This document shows, piece by piece, positions 32,187 through 42,852 of a stretch of 64,000 nt of DNA (positions are counted from its first letter, which is position 1; the number at the start of each line of letters is the position of its first letter). Made by a program: the position numbers and the translations under genes. This stretch comes from Chersky-267 sp963744115 (GTDB lineage Bacteria > Chloroflexota > Limnocylindria > Limnocylindrales > CSP1-4), in assembly GCA_963744115.1 (NCBI GenBank), contig CAVUSI010000003.1, positions 1,302,001-1,366,000 of the forward strand. Direction: 5' to 3'. The notes under the pieces are model-generated. The model was not told the origin of the DNA, searched no databases, and worked only from the letters and a program-made list of their open reading frames with translations.

Positions 32187-32867
32187 ATGCTCGTGCCGAT
32201 GGTGATCGAGTCCTCCAGCCGGGGGGAACGCGCCTACGACATCTACTCGCGCCTCCTTCGGGAGCGGATCATCTTCCTGGGTGACGCCATCGAGGACCAC
32301 ATCGCCAACCTCGTCATCGCCCAGCTCCTGTTCCTCGAGTCCGAGGATCCCGAGCGCGACATCAGCCTGTATATCAACTCGCCCGGTGGCGTGGTCACGT
32401 CGGGGCTCGCCATCTACGACACCATGCAATACGTGCGCGCCCCGGTCAGCACGATCTGCATCGGCATGGCCGCCTCGATGTCGGCGGTCCTCCTGGCGGC
32501 CGGCGCACCCGGCAAGCGTTACGCCTTGCCCAACAGCCGGATCATGATCCACCAGGGTTCAGGTGGCTTCCGGGGCAACCCGGCCGATGCGATCATCCAG
32601 ATGAAGGAATGGGAGCACCTCGTCGAGGTCAACCATCAGATCCTGTCTCGCCACACCGGACAGCCACTCGAAAAGGTGATCAAGGACACCGATCGGGACT
32701 ATTTCATGAGTGGTGACCAAGCCAAGGACTATGGCATCATCGACGCGGTCTATTCGGCGACCGGCGATTCATTGATCGCCCAGGCGCGCGACCTCGGCCT
32801 CACCGGCGGCACGACGCCGGACGAGCCCAAGGCCGAGCCGCCTCCGTCGAAGAAGAGCAAGGACTAG
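32187..32867 (+). CDS. clpP: ATP-dependent Clp protease proteolytic subunit ClpP
   Basis: A 226-aa serine protease subunit forming the ClpXP chamber. Catalytic triad: Ser in GMAASMSA, His in MIHQGSGG and Asp in KDTDRDYF. The N-terminus MLVPMVIESSSRGERAYDIY is the canonical ClpP start, and ATG 32187 has GAGGGAG 7 bases upstream. A GTG at 32148 overlapping the tig stop would add 13 residues. The C-terminal tail of about 30 residues (PKAEPPPSKKSKD) is longer than usual. Confidence 0.95.
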   Translation: MLVPMVIESSSRGERAYDIYSRLLRERIIFLGDAIEDHIANLVIAQLLFLESEDPERDISLYINSPGGVVTSGLAIYDTMQYVRAPVSTICIGMAASMSAVLLAAGAPGKRYALPNSRIMIHQGSGGFRGNPADAIIQMKEWEHLVEVNHQILSRHTGQPLEKVIKDTDRDYFMSGDQAKDYGIIDAVYSATGDSLIAQARDLGLTGGTTPDEPKAEPPPSKKSKD

Positions 32868-32888
32868 GAAGGCACGGGCCAAGGGCGG

Positions 32889-34199
<1,311 letters not shown>

Positions 34200-34323
34200 T
34201 CGACGGGCGACGGCGCGCATCCGGCGCCTCGGATCGCGGTGGACGACCCTGCCGGAAGGCTCGCCATTTGGGGCCGACCGGCCCGTCGGATCGACAGGTT
34301 CGTGACGGTCGCGGAGTCTAGTA

Positions 34324-34353
34324 TTGTGCCCACGGCCACGCCCGTGCTACGGT
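34324..34353 (+). promoter_or_regulatory. promoter of the sugar-uptake operon
   Basis: TTGTGC (34324-34329), 18-base spacer, TACGGT (34348-34353). The predicted start near 34360 lies inside the palindrome at 34356-34373. Confidence 0.5.
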
Positions 34354-34355
34354 GC

Positions 34356-34373
34356 CGTGGTACCGGTTCCACG
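34356..34373 (+). promoter_or_regulatory. LacI-family-type operator over the predicted transcription start
   Basis: CGTGGTACCGGTTCCACG is an 18-base palindrome with one mismatched pair and a central CCGG, the usual centre of LacI/GalR-family operators. An overlapping inverted repeat ACCGGTT-n7-AACCGGT spans 34362-34382. A LacI-family gene lies at 39586 in the same cluster, so local repression in the absence of inducer is likely. Confidence 0.6.
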
Positions 34374-34407
34374 CGAACCGGTCGTTGTGAATGGAGGAGG
34401 ATCAAAG

Positions 34408-35811
34408 GTGAGAATCCGTATCGTCGCTGCGCTGGGCGTGATCGCCCTCGTCGCGACAGCCTGTGGGAGTAGCGCGACCAGCGCGACCCCAGCCGCGAGC
34501 GCGGCAGCCCCGTCCGTGGCAGCCCCGTCCGCGGCGGCCGGCGGGTCCGCCGCTCCGTCCGCCGGCACCGGGACGTTCCTCGAGCGCGCCCTGGCCGGTG
34601 AGTTCAAGGGCAAGCACGTGACGGCCACCGGACCGGCCGTCGATGCCGATGCCGTGAAGATGAACGCCATGTTCAAGGACTTCACGGACCAGACCGGCAT
34701 CGTCATCGACTACGCCGGCACCAAGCAGTTCGAGGCGGTCATCTCGGCCGAGGTCGACGGCAACAACGCGCCCGACATCGCCGACTTCCCACAGCCGGGT
34801 CTCCTGGCGAGCTTCGCCAAGGCCGGCAAGGTCATCGACCTGGCCGACAAGCTCGACCAGACCGCCCTCAAGGCGAATTACTCGCAGTCCTGGCTCGACA
34901 TGGCCACGATGACCGGCGCCGCCGGCGACATCATGGCCGGCGTGTGGGAGCGGGTGAACGGCAAGAGCTTCGTCTGGTATCCGAAGAAGGCCTTCGACGC
35001 GGCGGGCTACACCGTCCCGACGACGTGGGCCGAGCTCCAGGCGCTCCAGGATAAGATCGTCGCCGACGGAGACACGCCGTGGTGCATCGGCATCGAGTCC
35101 GGCGCCGCGACGGGCTGGCCCGTCACGGACTGGCTCGAGGAGTTCATGCTCCGCACGACCAGCCTCCAGAACTACGACGACTGGGTCACGCACAAGCTGC
35201 CGTTCAGCTCGCCCGAGGTCAAGGCGGCGGCCCAGAAGGTCGGCGACCTGTTCCTCAACCCGAAGCTCGTCAACGGTGGAGCGGCCGGCATCGTTTCGAC
35301 CGCCTTCGGCGACGCGCCCAAGGCGATGTTCACCGATCCGCCCAAGTGCTGGCTCCATCGCCAGGGCAACTTCATCACCTCGTTCTTCCCGTCCTCGGCC
35401 AAGCCGGGCGTCGACTACGACGTCTTCTACCTCCCGGGTCTCGACCCGCAGTACGGCACTCCGGTCCTCGTGGCCGGCGACATCTGGGCTGCGTTCACCG
35501 ACAAGCCCGAGACCATGGCCGTGATGGAGTGGTTCACGAAGGGCGAGCACCTCAAGACGTGGATGGCCGCCGGTGGCGCCATCGCCCCGCAGAAGGATGC
35601 GGATCCCGCCTGGTACGGGACTGACGTGATCTCCGCGTTCATCGGCAAGACCATCCAGAACGCCTCCGCCGTCCGCTTCGACGCTTCGGACCTCATGCCG
35701 GGCGCCGTCGGCTCCGGGGCCGAATGGAAGGAGTTCACCAGCTGGATCTCCGGCAAGGAGGATCTGGACACCGCGCTCAAGAACATCGACGCGGCCTGGC
35801 CGACGCAGTAG
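34408..35811 (+). CDS. ABC sugar transporter substrate-binding lipoprotein
   Basis: A 467-aa extracellular solute-binding protein of the family 1 type. The signal peptide ends in a lipobox (LVATAC), followed by a Ser/Ala/Pro spacer of about 35 residues, then the binding domain with IADFPQPGLLASFAKAG and AMFTDPPKCWLHRQGNFITS. The GTG at 34408 has AGGAGG 7 bases upstream; earlier starts have no signal. First gene of an operon with two permeases and a GH1 glycosidase, so an oligosaccharide or glucoside is the likely ligand. No ATPase gene is linked; a shared MsmK/MsmX-type ATPase elsewhere is probably used. Confidence 0.9.
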   Translation: MRIRIVAALGVIALVATACGSSATSATPAASAAAPSVAAPSAAAGGSAAPSAGTGTFLERALAGEFKGKHVTATGPAVDADAVKMNAMFKDFTDQTGIVIDYAGTKQFEAVISAEVDGNNAPDIADFPQPGLLASFAKAGKVIDLADKLDQTALKANYSQSWLDMATMTGAAGDIMAGVWERVNGKSFVWYPKKAFDAAGYTVPTTWAELQALQDKIVADGDTPWCIGIESGAATGWPVTDWLEEFMLRTTSLQNYDDWVTHKLPFSSPEVKAAAQKVGDLFLNPKLVNGGAAGIVSTAFGDAPKAMFTDPPKCWLHRQGNFITSFFPSSAKPGVDYDVFYLPGLDPQYGTPVLVAGDIWAAFTDKPETMAVMEWFTKGEHLKTWMAAGGAIAPQKDADPAWYGTDVISAFIGKTIQNASAVRFDASDLMPGAVGSGAEWKEFTSWISGKEDLDTALKNIDAAWPTQ

Positions 35812-35845
35812 CGGCGGGCGTCGCCTAGCGACGACCGACCGATCA

Positions 35846-35927
35846 CCGACCCTGGGTCGGGGACCCACGTCCTCGATCCAGGGTCTCGATTCCCCTGACG
35901 GTTCTGACGCCGACCCTCAGGGTCGGT
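35846..35927. repeat. two related palindromes between binding-protein and permease genes
   Basis: CCGACCC-T-GGGTCGG (35846-35860) and CCGACCCT-C-AGGGTCGG (35911-35927), both perfect inverted repeats sharing the CCGACCC/GGGTCGG arms. They fill the 139-base gap between the binding protein and the first permease and may form mRNA hairpins that favour the upstream cistron, or bind a regulator. Confidence 0.6.
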
Positions 35928-35950
35928 GAAGGCGATCTGGGAGGGACCTC

Positions 35951-37075
35951 GTGACGGAGAACCTCGCCGCGGACGCCGACCGGCCGGTGCGCGGAGCGCT
36001 GTGGGCGCTCACCATCGCCGGGCGCGTCCTGATCTCCATCCTCGTGCCGCTGATCGCGTTCGCGATCCTGTGGCAGGGGTTCCTGTTCCTGCGCCAGAAC
36101 GACGCCCCCAAGGTGGTCACCGGGACGATCGCCGTCATCTGGGGCGTGGGCGGGGTCGCGCTCATCTACTGGGTGATGAACTGGTTCCTGGCCAGGCTCC
36201 CGGAGCGGGTCGGCTCGCGCATCCTGCCGTACCTGTTCGTCGGACCGGCCCTCGCCATCCTCATCTGGTTCCTGGCGCTGCCGACCCTCCGGACGCTGTA
36301 CATCAGCCTGTTCAACTCGGACAGCACGAAGTTCATCGGGCTCGGCAACTACATCACGATCTTCAACGATCCGGCGATGCGCGAGGTCTTCCGGAACAAC
36401 CTGCTGTGGCTCGTCATCGGGACCTCCCTCGTGGTCGGGTTCGGCCTGGTGATCGCGGTCCTCGCCGACCGGAGCCGGTTCGAGTCCCTGGCCAAGGCCA
36501 TCATCTTCATGCCGATGGCGATCTCGTTCGTCGGCGCGGGCATCATCTGGAACTTCGTCTACGTCTATCGGGAGGCCGGCCAGCCGCAGATCGGGTTGCT
36601 CGACGCGGGGGTCACCGCCCTGGGTGGCCAGCCGCAACCGTGGACCACACTCCTGCAGCCCTGGAACAACCTGTTCCTGATCGTGATCATGGTCTGGCTC
36701 CAGGTCGGCTTCGCGATGGTCCTCTTCTCGGCGGCGATCAAGGGCATCCCCGCCGAGTTGACGGAAGCGGCGCGGGTCGACGGAGCGTCCGAGCGACAGG
36801 TGTTCTTTCGGGTCACGATCCCGTCGATCCGGGGGACGATCATCACCGTCTCGACGACGGTCATCATCCTGACCCTGAAGATCTTCGATGTCGTCATCGT
36901 CATGACCGGCGGCCAGTTCGGGACCGGCGTGATCGGGACGGAGTTCTATCGGCAGTACTTCACCAACCGGAACTTCGGGGTCGGGTCCGCGCTCGCGGTC
37001 ATCCTCCTGATCGCGGTGATCCCGGTGATGATCTACAACCTTCGCCGCTTCCGTAGCCAGGCGGGCTTCCGATGA
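35951..37075 (+). CDS. ABC sugar transporter permease 1 (MalF type)
   Basis: A 374-aa permease with about eight hydrophobic segments. The coupling loop is ELTEAARVDGASERQVFFRVTIPSI, in which EAAxVDGA is the EAA motif of carbohydrate permeases. Two N-terminal helices precede the usual FVGPALAILIWFLALPTL start, as in MalF-like proteins. GTG 35951 has GGGAGGG 6-7 bases upstream. Partner of the permease at 37072. Confidence 0.9.
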   Translation: MTENLAADADRPVRGALWALTIAGRVLISILVPLIAFAILWQGFLFLRQNDAPKVVTGTIAVIWGVGGVALIYWVMNWFLARLPERVGSRILPYLFVGPALAILIWFLALPTLRTLYISLFNSDSTKFIGLGNYITIFNDPAMREVFRNNLLWLVIGTSLVVGFGLVIAVLADRSRFESLAKAIIFMPMAISFVGAGIIWNFVYVYREAGQPQIGLLDAGVTALGGQPQPWTTLLQPWNNLFLIVIMVWLQVGFAMVLFSAAIKGIPAELTEAARVDGASERQVFFRVTIPSIRGTIITVSTTVIILTLKIFDVVIVMTGGQFGTGVIGTEFYRQYFTNRNFGVGSALAVILLIAVIPVMIYNLRRFRSQAGFR

Positions 37076-38166
37076 AACGTCCGGGGACACGGCGCGCGTC
37101 GATCATCATCAACACGGCGCTCATCTTCATCTGCTTCGTCTGGCTGATCCCGACCGTGGGCCTGCTCGTCTCGTCCGTCCGCCTGCCCGACGACCTCCAG
37201 ACCAGCGGCTGGTGGACGGTCTTCCCGCATCCCGACGAGGTGAAGGTGTCGGAGATCCCGATCCCGGCCGGGCTCGACACCAGCGGCGTGATGACGATCG
37301 AGGGGGCCAGCGGCACGTTCGATCAGTTCCGAGCCGGCATCAAGACGCCCGACGGCCGGCAGGTCATCTGGATCGGCAACAAGCGCGCCGGCCGGATCGA
37401 GGTCCAGCAGACGGCGGTGATCATGAACACGAACTTCACCCTCGACAACTACGCCAAGGTGCTGACCGGCAAGGACTACCAGCTCACCGCGGCCGACGGG
37501 TCGGTGCAGACCGTGCACGGCGACGACATGAGCGGGGCGTTCCTCAACAGCCTGATCGTGGCGATCCCATCGACCCTGATCCCGATCCTGATCGCCGCCT
37601 TCGCGGCGTACGGGTTCGCCTGGATGCGCTTCGCCGGACGCGCCGTCCTGTTCATGCTCGTCGTGGCGATGCTGGTCGTTCCCCTCCAGATCGCGCTGGT
37701 GCCGATCCTTCGCGACTACGTGGCGATCGGCCTCAACGGGACCTATCTGGCGGTCTGGCTGGCGCACACCGGATTCGGCCTGGCCCTGGCGATCTTCCTG
37801 CTCTACAACTACATCGCCGAGCTCCCGCGAGACATCATGGAATCGGCGTTCATCGACGGTGCCTCGCACTTCCAGACGTTCTGGCGGCTGATCATGCCGC
37901 TGTCGGTCCCGGCCCTGGCCGCGTTCGCGATCTTCCAGTTCCTGTGGGTCTGGAACGACTACCTCGTGGCCCTGATCTTCATCGGCACCAAGTCGGACAC
38001 CCAGGTGGTGACGCAGCGTCTCGTCGAGATCGTCGGGTCGCGCGGCGACGCCTGGCACCTGCTGACCGCCGGCGCCTTCGTGTCGATGCTCCTGCCGCTG
38101 GTGGTGTTCTTCTCCTTGCAGCGCTACTTCGTTCGAGGGCTCCTGGCGGGCTCCGTGAAGGGGTAG
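37072..38166 (+). CDS. ABC sugar transporter permease 2 (MalG type)
   Basis: A 364-aa permease. After the first helix comes a periplasmic insertion of about 110 residues (about 45-150, including SASGTFDQFRAGI-like sequence), longer than in MalG. Five helices and the coupling loop DIMESAFIDGASHFQTFWRLIMPL (EAA-like, ESAFIDGA) follow. ATG 37072 overlaps the previous stop by 4 bases (ATGA). The large external insertion may contact the binding protein. Confidence 0.9.
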   Translation: MKRPGTRRASIIINTALIFICFVWLIPTVGLLVSSVRLPDDLQTSGWWTVFPHPDEVKVSEIPIPAGLDTSGVMTIEGASGTFDQFRAGIKTPDGRQVIWIGNKRAGRIEVQQTAVIMNTNFTLDNYAKVLTGKDYQLTAADGSVQTVHGDDMSGAFLNSLIVAIPSTLIPILIAAFAAYGFAWMRFAGRAVLFMLVVAMLVVPLQIALVPILRDYVAIGLNGTYLAVWLAHTGFGLALAIFLLYNYIAELPRDIMESAFIDGASHFQTFWRLIMPLSVPALAAFAIFQFLWVWNDYLVALIFIGTKSDTQVVTQRLVEIVGSRGDAWHLLTAGAFVSMLLPLVVFFSLQRYFVRGLLAGSVKG

Positions 38167-38168
38167 TC

Positions 38169-39512
38169 GTGGCGTTTCCCGACGGGTTCGTCTGGGGGGT
38201 CGCCTCGTCCGCCTACCAGATCGAAGGGGCGTGGGATCAGGACGGGCGGGGGCTGAGCGTCTGGGACGCCTTCGTCCGTCGCCCGTTCCACATCGTCGAC
38301 GGATCGACCGGCGACGTCGCCTGCGACCACTACCGGCGGATGCCGGACGACGTGGCATTGATGAGCTCGCTGGGCATCGGCGCCTACCGCTTCTCGATCG
38401 CCTGGCCGCGGATCCTCCCGGCGGGCCGGGGCCCCGTCAACGAGCCCGGCCTCGACTTCTACGATCGCCTGGTCGACGAGCTGCTGGCGGCCGGGATCGC
38501 CCCGGTCGCGACGCTCAACCACTGGGATCTGCCGCTCGCCCTCGAGGCGTCGGGCGGGTGGCGGGACCGTGAGACGGTCGCGGCGTTCGTCGACTATGCC
38601 GGGATCATGTTCGATCGCCTCGGCGATCGGGTGGCGACCTGGCTGACCCACAACGAACCGTGGTGCCAGGCGTTCCTGGGTCACGCCACGGGTATTCACG
38701 CGCCCGGGGGATGCGACTGGTCCGCCGGGTACCAGGTCGCCCACCACCTCCTGCTGGCCCACGGCAGGGCCGTCCAACGGTTCCGGGCGAGCGGTGGCGA
38801 GGGCCGGATCGGGATCGCCCTGAACCCGCAGTGGTACGTGCCGGCGAGCGACTCCGACGCCGACCAGTTCGCCCGCGACCGGGTCCGGGCGAACTCGGTC
38901 GACCTCTTCCTCGATCCGATCGTCCACGGCCGCTATCCCGCGGCCCTCATGGACTGGATCGGTCGCCATGCGCCCGACGTCCGCCCCGGGGATCTCGAGG
39001 ACATCCGCCAGCCGCTGGATCTGCTCGGCGTCAACTACTACAACGCGGAGTCGATCTCCTTCGATGTCGACGGCTCGCTGCTGAAGGCCCGCGCCGAGCC
39101 TCGCTCCGATCCGGGCTGGGGCCGGACGACGATGGGCTGGGGGATCGCGCCATCCGGGCTCACGGCGGTCCTGACCGGACTGCACGAGCAGTACCCAGGG
39201 CTGCCGATGATGATCACCGAGAACGGGTGTGCCCTGGCCGAGCAGCCCGATCCGGCCGGCGCGTACGACGACCGGATGCGGATCGATTACCTGCGCGCGC
39301 ATATCGAGGCGATCGGCACGGCCCTCGACCGTGGCGTCGATGTCCGGGGCTACCTCGTCTGGACGCTGCTCGACAACTTCGAGTGGGCGTTCGGATACAC
39401 GAAGACCTTCGGGCTCGTCGCCGTGGAGCCCGGGACGCTGCGTCGGATCCCGAAGGCCAGCGCGACGTGGTATTCGACGGTGGCACGGTCGAACGCATCG
39501 CCCCTCGTCTGA
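38169..39512 (+). CDS. glycoside hydrolase family 1 beta-glucosidase
   Basis: A 447-aa GH1 retaining glycosidase hydrolysing beta-linked glucosides or related disaccharides. The N-terminal FPDGFVWGVASSAYQIEGA, the acid/base glutamate in LTHNEPWC (NEP) and the nucleophile in MMITENGC (TENG) are intact. No signal peptide, so it acts in the cytoplasm on imported sugar. GTG at 38169 lies 2 bases after the permease stop. Its place in the operon suggests the transporter imports a beta-glucoside such as cellobiose. Confidence 0.92.
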   Translation: MAFPDGFVWGVASSAYQIEGAWDQDGRGLSVWDAFVRRPFHIVDGSTGDVACDHYRRMPDDVALMSSLGIGAYRFSIAWPRILPAGRGPVNEPGLDFYDRLVDELLAAGIAPVATLNHWDLPLALEASGGWRDRETVAAFVDYAGIMFDRLGDRVATWLTHNEPWCQAFLGHATGIHAPGGCDWSAGYQVAHHLLLAHGRAVQRFRASGGEGRIGIALNPQWYVPASDSDADQFARDRVRANSVDLFLDPIVHGRYPAALMDWIGRHAPDVRPGDLEDIRQPLDLLGVNYYNAESISFDVDGSLLKARAEPRSDPGWGRTTMGWGIAPSGLTAVLTGLHEQYPGLPMMITENGCALAEQPDPAGAYDDRMRIDYLRAHIEAIGTALDRGVDVRGYLVWTLLDNFEWAFGYTKTFGLVAVEPGTLRRIPKASATWYSTVARSNASPLV

Positions 39513-39585
39513 TGGCGGGCGCTCAGGTGGCCGCCGATCCCCGGGCCGGCGTGTGGTCGCGGACCGCGGGTAGAAGGACCGTCGC

Positions 39586-40592
39586 GTGAGCGTGACCATC
39601 GCGGATGTCGCGCGCCTGGCCGGCGTCGGTCGCGGGACCGTCAGCCGCGTCCTCAACGAGCGAACCAACGTCGACCCCGGGACCCGAGCGCGCGTCCTGG
39701 CGGCGATCCGCGAGCTTGACTTCGTCCCGAACCCCACCGCTCGACGGCTGAGCCTGCGCCGCACCCAGACGGTCGCCGTGATCCTGCCCTATCTGACCCG
39801 ACCTTCCGCCGTCGAACGCCTGCGCGGGATCGAGTTCGCGCTCGTCGCAGCAGGCTACGACATGGTCGTCTTCAACATCGAGACCGCCGAGCGACGGGAG
39901 GCCGTCTTCCGCGATCTCCCACGCAGCGAGCGAGTGGACGGGTTGATCGTGGTGTCGTTGTCGCCGCACGCAAGCGAGTTGGAGCGCATCCAGCGATCGG
40001 GGCTTCCCACCGTGCTGGTCGATGCCCACCATCGGGCGCTGCCGCGCGTGGTCACCGACGACGTGCGCGGCGGCCGGCTCGCCACTGAGCACCTGATCGA
40101 GCTCGGCCACCGCCGGATCGGGTTCATCGGTGACATCCCTCGGGTGCCGCTGGCCTTCACCTCGAGTCGTCTCCGCCTGACCGGCTTCCGACGAGCGATG
40201 CGGGCGGCCGGGCTGGTGGCCCCCGAGCGACTCGTCGCGGTGGGCGGCCACTCCCGTCCGCGAGCGGCGGAGCTCTCTCGTCGGATGCTCGTCGGTCGAT
40301 ATCCGCCGACGGCCATCGTGTGTGCGAGCGACACCCAGGCGGCCGGCGTCATCGAAACGGCCGACGCGCTCGGGATCGCCATCCCGGACGAGCTCTCGGT
40401 GACCGGCTACGACGACCTGGACCTGGCCGATCACCTCCACCTGACGACGGTCCGTCAACCGCTCTTCCAGTCGGGCGCGCGCGCGGCGCAGCGATTGCTC
40501 CTCGGGCTCGACGACGAGCCGATGACCCCGCTTCGCGAGGTCCTGGAGATCAGCCTGGTCGTCCGCCTCAGCACGGGGCCGGTGCCCGGTCG

Positions 40593-40596
<4 letters not shown>
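39586..40596 (+). CDS. LacI family transcriptional regulator
   Basis: A 336-aa regulator. The N-terminal helix-turn-helix and hinge VTIADVARLAGVGRGTVSRV ... NPTARRLSLRRT are canonical, followed by a periplasmic-binding-like effector domain (FVPNPTA to the end; VTGYDDLDLADHLHLTTVRQP). It likely binds the palindrome at 34356-34373. GTG 39586 has AGAAGGA upstream. The stop overlaps the amylosucrase start by 4 bases, so regulator and enzyme are coupled. Confidence 0.92.
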
Positions 40597-42569
<1,973 letters not shown>

Positions 42570-42585
42570 GGACCACGGGCCGTGC

Positions 42586-42591
42586 TACAGT
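42586..42591 (+). promoter_or_regulatory. -10 element of the valS T-box transcript
   Basis: TACAGT, predicted start near 42598. No clear -35. Confidence 0.4.
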
Positions 42592-42597
42592 CCGTCC

Positions 42598-42835
42598 GTC
42601 ACGGTGGTGACCGAGAGGAGTAGCGAACCAGGACCCCGAAGCGAGCGCGGGACGGTGCGAGCCGCGCGGGTGACCGATTCGTGAACGTCGCTCGCGAGCC
42701 GTGCGGATGGCGCCCGATAGCGCGCTCCGAGGAGACCGGGACGTCGCCGGCGGGATGACCGCCGAGTGCCCGGGCTCGAACCAGCAGGTGGTACCACGAC
42801 CCCGTTCGTCCGCTGGACGACCGGGGCGTTCGATT
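42598..42835 (+). promoter_or_regulatory. T-box riboswitch leader of valS
   Basis: The conserved T-box AGGTGGTACCACG is at 42786-42798; UGGU would pair with an ACCA tRNA end, fitting a tRNA with discriminator A such as tRNA-Val. GAGAGGAGTAG near 42613-42623 resembles the start of Stem I with its AGUA element. A valine codon GTC at 42687-42689 following GTGAAC is a candidate specifier. Directly after the T-box a strong hairpin CCCCG-tt-CGTCC-gct-GGACG-a-CGGGG (42800-42826) can form, followed by a moderately T-rich stretch rather than a T-run. Uncharged tRNA-Val should therefore raise valS expression; transcriptional or translational mode is unclear. Confidence 0.75.
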
Positions 42836-42852
42836 CTCACGAGGCGACGACG

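Noticed and set aside
34201..34260. GGCGCGCATCCGGCGCC after clpX as a terminator
   Set aside because: Short GC-rich palindrome without any T-run; no support beyond base composition.
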